8,901 nt of DNA, taken from NCBI GenBank assembly GCA_004299545.1, contig SCRB01000405.1:1-8901 (forward strand). Direction: 5' to 3'. This stretch comes from Rhizobiaceae bacterium (GTDB lineage: Bacteria > Pseudomonadota > Alphaproteobacteria > Rhizobiales > Rhizobiaceae). This document shows, piece by piece, positions 6,353 to 8,901 of the stretch; within the stretch, counting starts at the first letter, position 1, and the number at the start of each line of letters is the position of its first letter. The notes below the pieces were generated by a model. That model did no database searches. It had not been told where the DNA came from and saw only the letters and a program-made list of their open reading frames with translations. Position numbers and translations under genes: made by a program.

Positions 6353-6362
6353 GTCCTGAGCC
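6346..6362 (-). repeat. Right terminal inverted repeat of the IS
   Basis: Reverse complement begins GGCTCAGGAC. It overlaps the last codons and stop of the transposase (TGA at 6350-6352) and is followed by TA. It also contains an ATG (6349-6351) in frame with the RND remnant downstream. Confidence 0.88.
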
Positions 6363-6363
6363 T

Positions 6364-6447
6364 AGGAAATCAACCGCATTGAGCAACATCGATGAACTCG
6401 CTGTCATCATCGCCACCGAAATGTCCGCACGTATGTTGAACCAGTCG
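6364..6447 (+). other. Unassigned segment between IS and RND homology
   Basis: 84 bases that are open in the RND frame but do not resemble the RND sequence expected here (the helix before FVPVLSLSG in CzcA-like proteins is hydrophobic; this stretch reads ELAVIIATEMSARMLNQSS). It is thus foreign to the RND gene and the break in that gene lies near 6448, not at the IS end. Origin unknown. Confidence 0.55.
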
Positions 6448-8184
6448 AGTTTCGTTCCCGTTCTGTCGCTGTCTGGCGTTGCAGGGAGACTCTTTGCGCC
6501 ACTCGGCATGGCCTATATCATGGCCGTCATTGCCTCGCTCATTATCGCCGTGACGCTGACGCCCGCCATGTCGCTTGCCCTGTTGGCGAACCGAGGTGTG
6601 GCCCAGCATGAGCCACGGCTCCTCACCCGGCTGAAGGCGGATTACGGGCGGCTTCTCGCAACGGTGGAAAGGCACGCCCGGGCAATTATCGCGGCTGTCA
6701 TGATCGCCGGCGTTGCCGCACTCGGAGCGCTTCCTTTCCTGCAGACGAGTTACATCCCGGAACTGAAGGAAGGAAGTTACACTGTTCATGTGGGGCTCGC
6801 CCCCGGAACGTCGCTTGAAGAATCCATGCGCATCGGCGGACATATCTCGAAGGCGTTGATGGCAATTCCGGGAGTGCGCCTGGTCGCCCAGCGTGCCGGG
6901 CGCGCCGACGAGGTCGTCGATCCCGTCGGGGTTCAACTCAGCGAGTTCGAAGTCGGTTTGAAGCTAATGGGACCCGACAATGAAGAGAGGACGGTGCGGC
7001 AGATCCGAAGCACGCTGGCGCGGTTCCCGGGGATCACGACATCTATCAATACATTCCTGGTCGAAAGGATCGACGAGACCATCTCCGGGACGCCCGCACC
7101 TGTCGTCATCAGCGTGTTCGGCAACGATCTCGATAATATCGATCGCGTTTCCCTGCAGATCGCCCATTTGGTGGCCTCTATGCGCGGGGCGACCAGCGTA
7201 CAAGTGGAATCGCCTCCCGGAACGCCCGAACTCTCCGTCAGGCTCGACCAGACCCGGTTGAGCCGCTGGGGCTTTACTCCCGTCGAAGTCATGAACGCGA
7301 TCCAGTCGGCGTATCAGGGTATCACGGTCGCACAGGAGTATCAGGGTGTGAGAAGCTACGACGTATCCGTCGTCATGTGCCCCGCCGACCGAAAGGATAT
7401 CGGTCAGGTCGGATCGCTTCTCCTTCGCAATCCGGACGGCCTGATGGTGCCGCTGCGGGACCTGGCCCAATTGCAGCAGGTGTCCGGCCGTTACCAGATC
7501 ACGCACGATGGCGGACGGCGCGTGCAGGTGATTTCGGTGACCGTGGGAGGGCGCTCGATCGCCGGATTCGTCAGCGAGGCGCAGCGCCGCGTCGATCGCG
7601 AAATCACCATGCCGAAAGGCACATATGCGGTTTTCTCCGGCGAGAGCGAAGCGCTCGGCCGTTCGCAGCGCGATCTCCTGGTCTATGGCCTGATGGCGGG
7701 TCTTAGCGTTGTCCTGTTCCTCTTCCTCGCCTTGAAGAGCCGACGCGCCGTGGCGCTCGTCCTATTCAACGTGCCGTTCGCGCTGGTCGGCGGCGTCGGC
7801 AGCGTTATGCTCACCGGCGGTTCGCTCTCCCTTGGCGGCATGGTCGGCTTTGTCACCCTGTTCGGCATCTCCCTGCGAAACTCCATCATGCTCGTCGGTC
7901 ATTACCAGCATCTCGTCGAGAAAGAGGGCATGCTTTGGAGCTTGGAAACCGCTGTTCGAGGCGCTTCCGAGCGTCTCGTGCCGATATTGATGACGGCGAT
8001 CGTCACCGCATTGGCACTCCTGCCCCTGGCGATCACCAGCGGGGAAGCTGGCAACGAGATCGAAGGGCCGATGGCGGTCGTCATCCTCGGCGGTCTTGTG
8101 ACGTCGACGCTTCTCAACCTCTTTGTCCTCCCGACATTGGCTCTCCGCTACGGGCGTTTCGATGGGACGGGAGTATCGAGATGA
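6364..8184 (+). pseudogene. RND heavy-metal-type efflux pump, N-terminal half missing
   Basis: Remnant of a CzcA/CusA-like inner-membrane RND pump, which exports metal ions or other substrates with a periplasmic adaptor and an outer-membrane channel. Full proteins have about 1000-1050 residues; here only about 580 C-terminal residues are homologous, starting at FVPVLSLSGVAGRLFAPLG (from 6448). Seen in order: TM6 (about 6505-6585), TM7 (6688-6740) with LQTSYIPELKEGSYTVHVGL, the large periplasmic domain (about 6750-7670), TM8 (7681-7735), TM9 (7745-7815), TM10 with GFVTLFGISLRNSIMLVGHY (7850-7910), TM11 and TM12 (7975-8145). TMs 1-5, the first periplasmic loop and the TM4 acidic motif are gone, so it should not pump. 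No frameshift is seen afterwards, so loss is recent or the frame is under some constraint. An in-frame ATG overlaps the transposase stop. It is convergent with a cation diffusion facilitator gene 57 bases on. Confidence 0.85.
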
Positions 8185-8241
8185 CCGGGAAACCTCGTGC
8201 GGTCGCTCGACCGACTGGCCCACCACGCCCCATGTGGCATC

Positions 8242-8901
8242 TCATCGGCTTGAGAATTGAATTGTTGTCCTTTCGAGGGCAGAGATGTGCTCTGCTAGTT
8301 CGTGGCGGAGACGCTCGGCGAGCCGATTTGCCGTGGCGATAGGAGTGGCAGGATCGACGGCGACTAAGATGTCGACATGGAGGCGATGTCCAATCCAGCG
8401 TGCCCGCGCATCTTTAATTTTTCCGAGACCGTCAACGTGGCTCGCTGCATGCGAGATCTCGTTGAGGATGCCTGGATCAATGCCGTCGAGCGCACGTACA
8501 AGCACCGCCCGTGCAGATTGCCAGACGATACCGAGGATAGCGATGGTGATCAGCAAGCCAATGATCGGATCGGCCAATGGAAATCTAAGCCAGACGCCAA
8601 TGGCGCCAATCACGACGGCGAGGCTGGTGAGGCCGTCCGTACGGGCGTGGTAGCCGTCCGCGATCAGCGCCGCACTGTTGATCTGACGGCCCACGGAAAT
8701 TCTGAAAAGCGCCACGGCCTCATTCCCGACAAAGCCAATCACGCCAGCAGCGGCGAGCCAGCCAAGATTGCTGACCGTCTGAGGATGGATGAAGCGGCTT
8801 ACGGCCTCGTAAAGGGCGACGACGGCGCTCGCCAGAATGATCAGGACGATAACGATGCCGGCGAGGTCCTCGACCCGACCGAGCCCATAATTGAACGTCC
8901 T
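8242..8901 (-). CDS. Cation diffusion facilitator transporter, 5' end outside window
   Basis: Inner-membrane exporter of divalent metal ions (zinc, cobalt, cadmium, iron or similar) driven by protons. 219 codons plus stop are present; the first two membrane helices and start lie beyond the right edge (family total is about 290-330 residues). The visible part begins FNYGLGRVEDLAG, the cytoplasmic entry to TM3, then TM3 (LAGIVIVLIILASAVVALYE), TM4 (LAAAGVIGFVGNEAVALFR), and TM5 with the metal site motif ADGYHARTDG, where H and D (8647-8649 and 8635-8637) form half of transport site A. TM6 follows (LADPIIGLLITIAILGIVW) and then the cytoplasmic metallochaperone-like domain with ARWIGHRLHVDILVAVDP. 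It is convergent with the RND remnant; together they mark a metal-resistance segment. Metal specificity cannot be read without TM2. Confidence 0.93.
   Translation of the reverse strand, partial: RTFNYGLGRVEDLAGIVIVLIILASAVVALYEAVSRFIHPQTVSNLGWLAAAGVIGFVGNEAVALFRISVGRQINSAALIADGYHARTDGLTSLAVVIGAIGVWLRFPLADPIIGLLITIAILGIVWQSARAVLVRALDGIDPGILNEISHAASHVDGLGKIKDARARWIGHRLHVDILVAVDPATPIATANRLAERLRHELAEHISALERTTIQFSSR

Larger units (their letters stand above)
5519..6362 (+). mobile_element. IS5-family, IS427-group insertion sequence, complete
   Basis: An 844-base element with imperfect terminal inverted repeats (GGCTCAGGAC shared exactly at both ends), flanked by a 2-base TA duplication at 5517-5518 and 6363-6364. 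It carries one transposase split over two overlapping frames on the plus strand, as in the IS427 group. Length, end sequence, target preference and the frameshift arrangement all agree. All three DDE residues are present, so the element may still be active if frameshifting occurs. It sits exactly between the regulator/transporter block and the metal-efflux block. The group name is from recognition of the protein and ends; the exact IS name is not known. Confidence 0.92.

Noticed and set aside
8185..8241. Bidirectional terminator between the convergent RND remnant and CDF gene
   Set aside because: A five-pair CGGTC-GCTC-GACCG stem is present (8200-8213) but there is no T-run on either side.
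1..8901. tRNA, rRNA or CRISPR arrays
   Set aside because: No cloverleaf-like sequence, ribosomal RNA segment or regularly spaced direct repeats were seen by eye in the window.

Overview
The window looks like DNA from a GC-rich alphaproteobacterium, most likely a rhizobium or relative (Hyphomicrobiales). This rests on codon usage, the style of the peptide-type ABC transporter genes, and an IS5/IS427-type insertion sequence. Species cannot be assigned from the sequence alone. It divides into two functional blocks joined by a mobile element.

Block 1 (about 1-5263, all minus strand, read right to left) is an uptake and catabolism locus. The order is a MarR-family regulator (4730-5263), a 350-base leader/promoter region rich in small palindromes, a secreted family-5 solute-binding protein (2811-4379), an intrinsic-terminator-like hairpin (2746-2788), two DppB/DppC-type permeases (1728-2678 and 807-1718), and a nitrilase-superfamily amidohydrolase (1-767, running off the left edge). 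The logic suggests import of a small peptide-like, amide or nitrile compound, hydrolysis of its C-N bond in the cytoplasm, and control by the MarR protein. No ATPase genes are in the window; they may lie further left or be shared from elsewhere. The hairpin between binding protein and permeases would let the binding protein be made in excess.

The join (5264-6447) holds a 255-base stretch without a recognisable gene, a complete 844-bp IS5-family (IS427-group) element (5519-6362) with matching end repeats, a TA target duplication and a two-frame transposase that needs a -1 frameshift, then about 84 bases of unassigned sequence.

Block 2 (about 6448-8901) is metal-efflux material. It holds the C-terminal half of a CzcA/CusA-like RND pump (plus strand, N-terminal half missing) and, convergent with it, the C-terminal part of a cation diffusion facilitator (minus strand, running off the right edge). 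The RND gene is almost certainly a remnant, so this looks like an eroded heavy-metal resistance segment abutting a catabolic locus, with an IS at the seam. The most interesting points are at this seam (an ATGA overlap between transposase and RND remnant, and an open frame that becomes continuous if the IS is removed) and in the structured leader of the binding-protein gene. I see no clearly new biological system.
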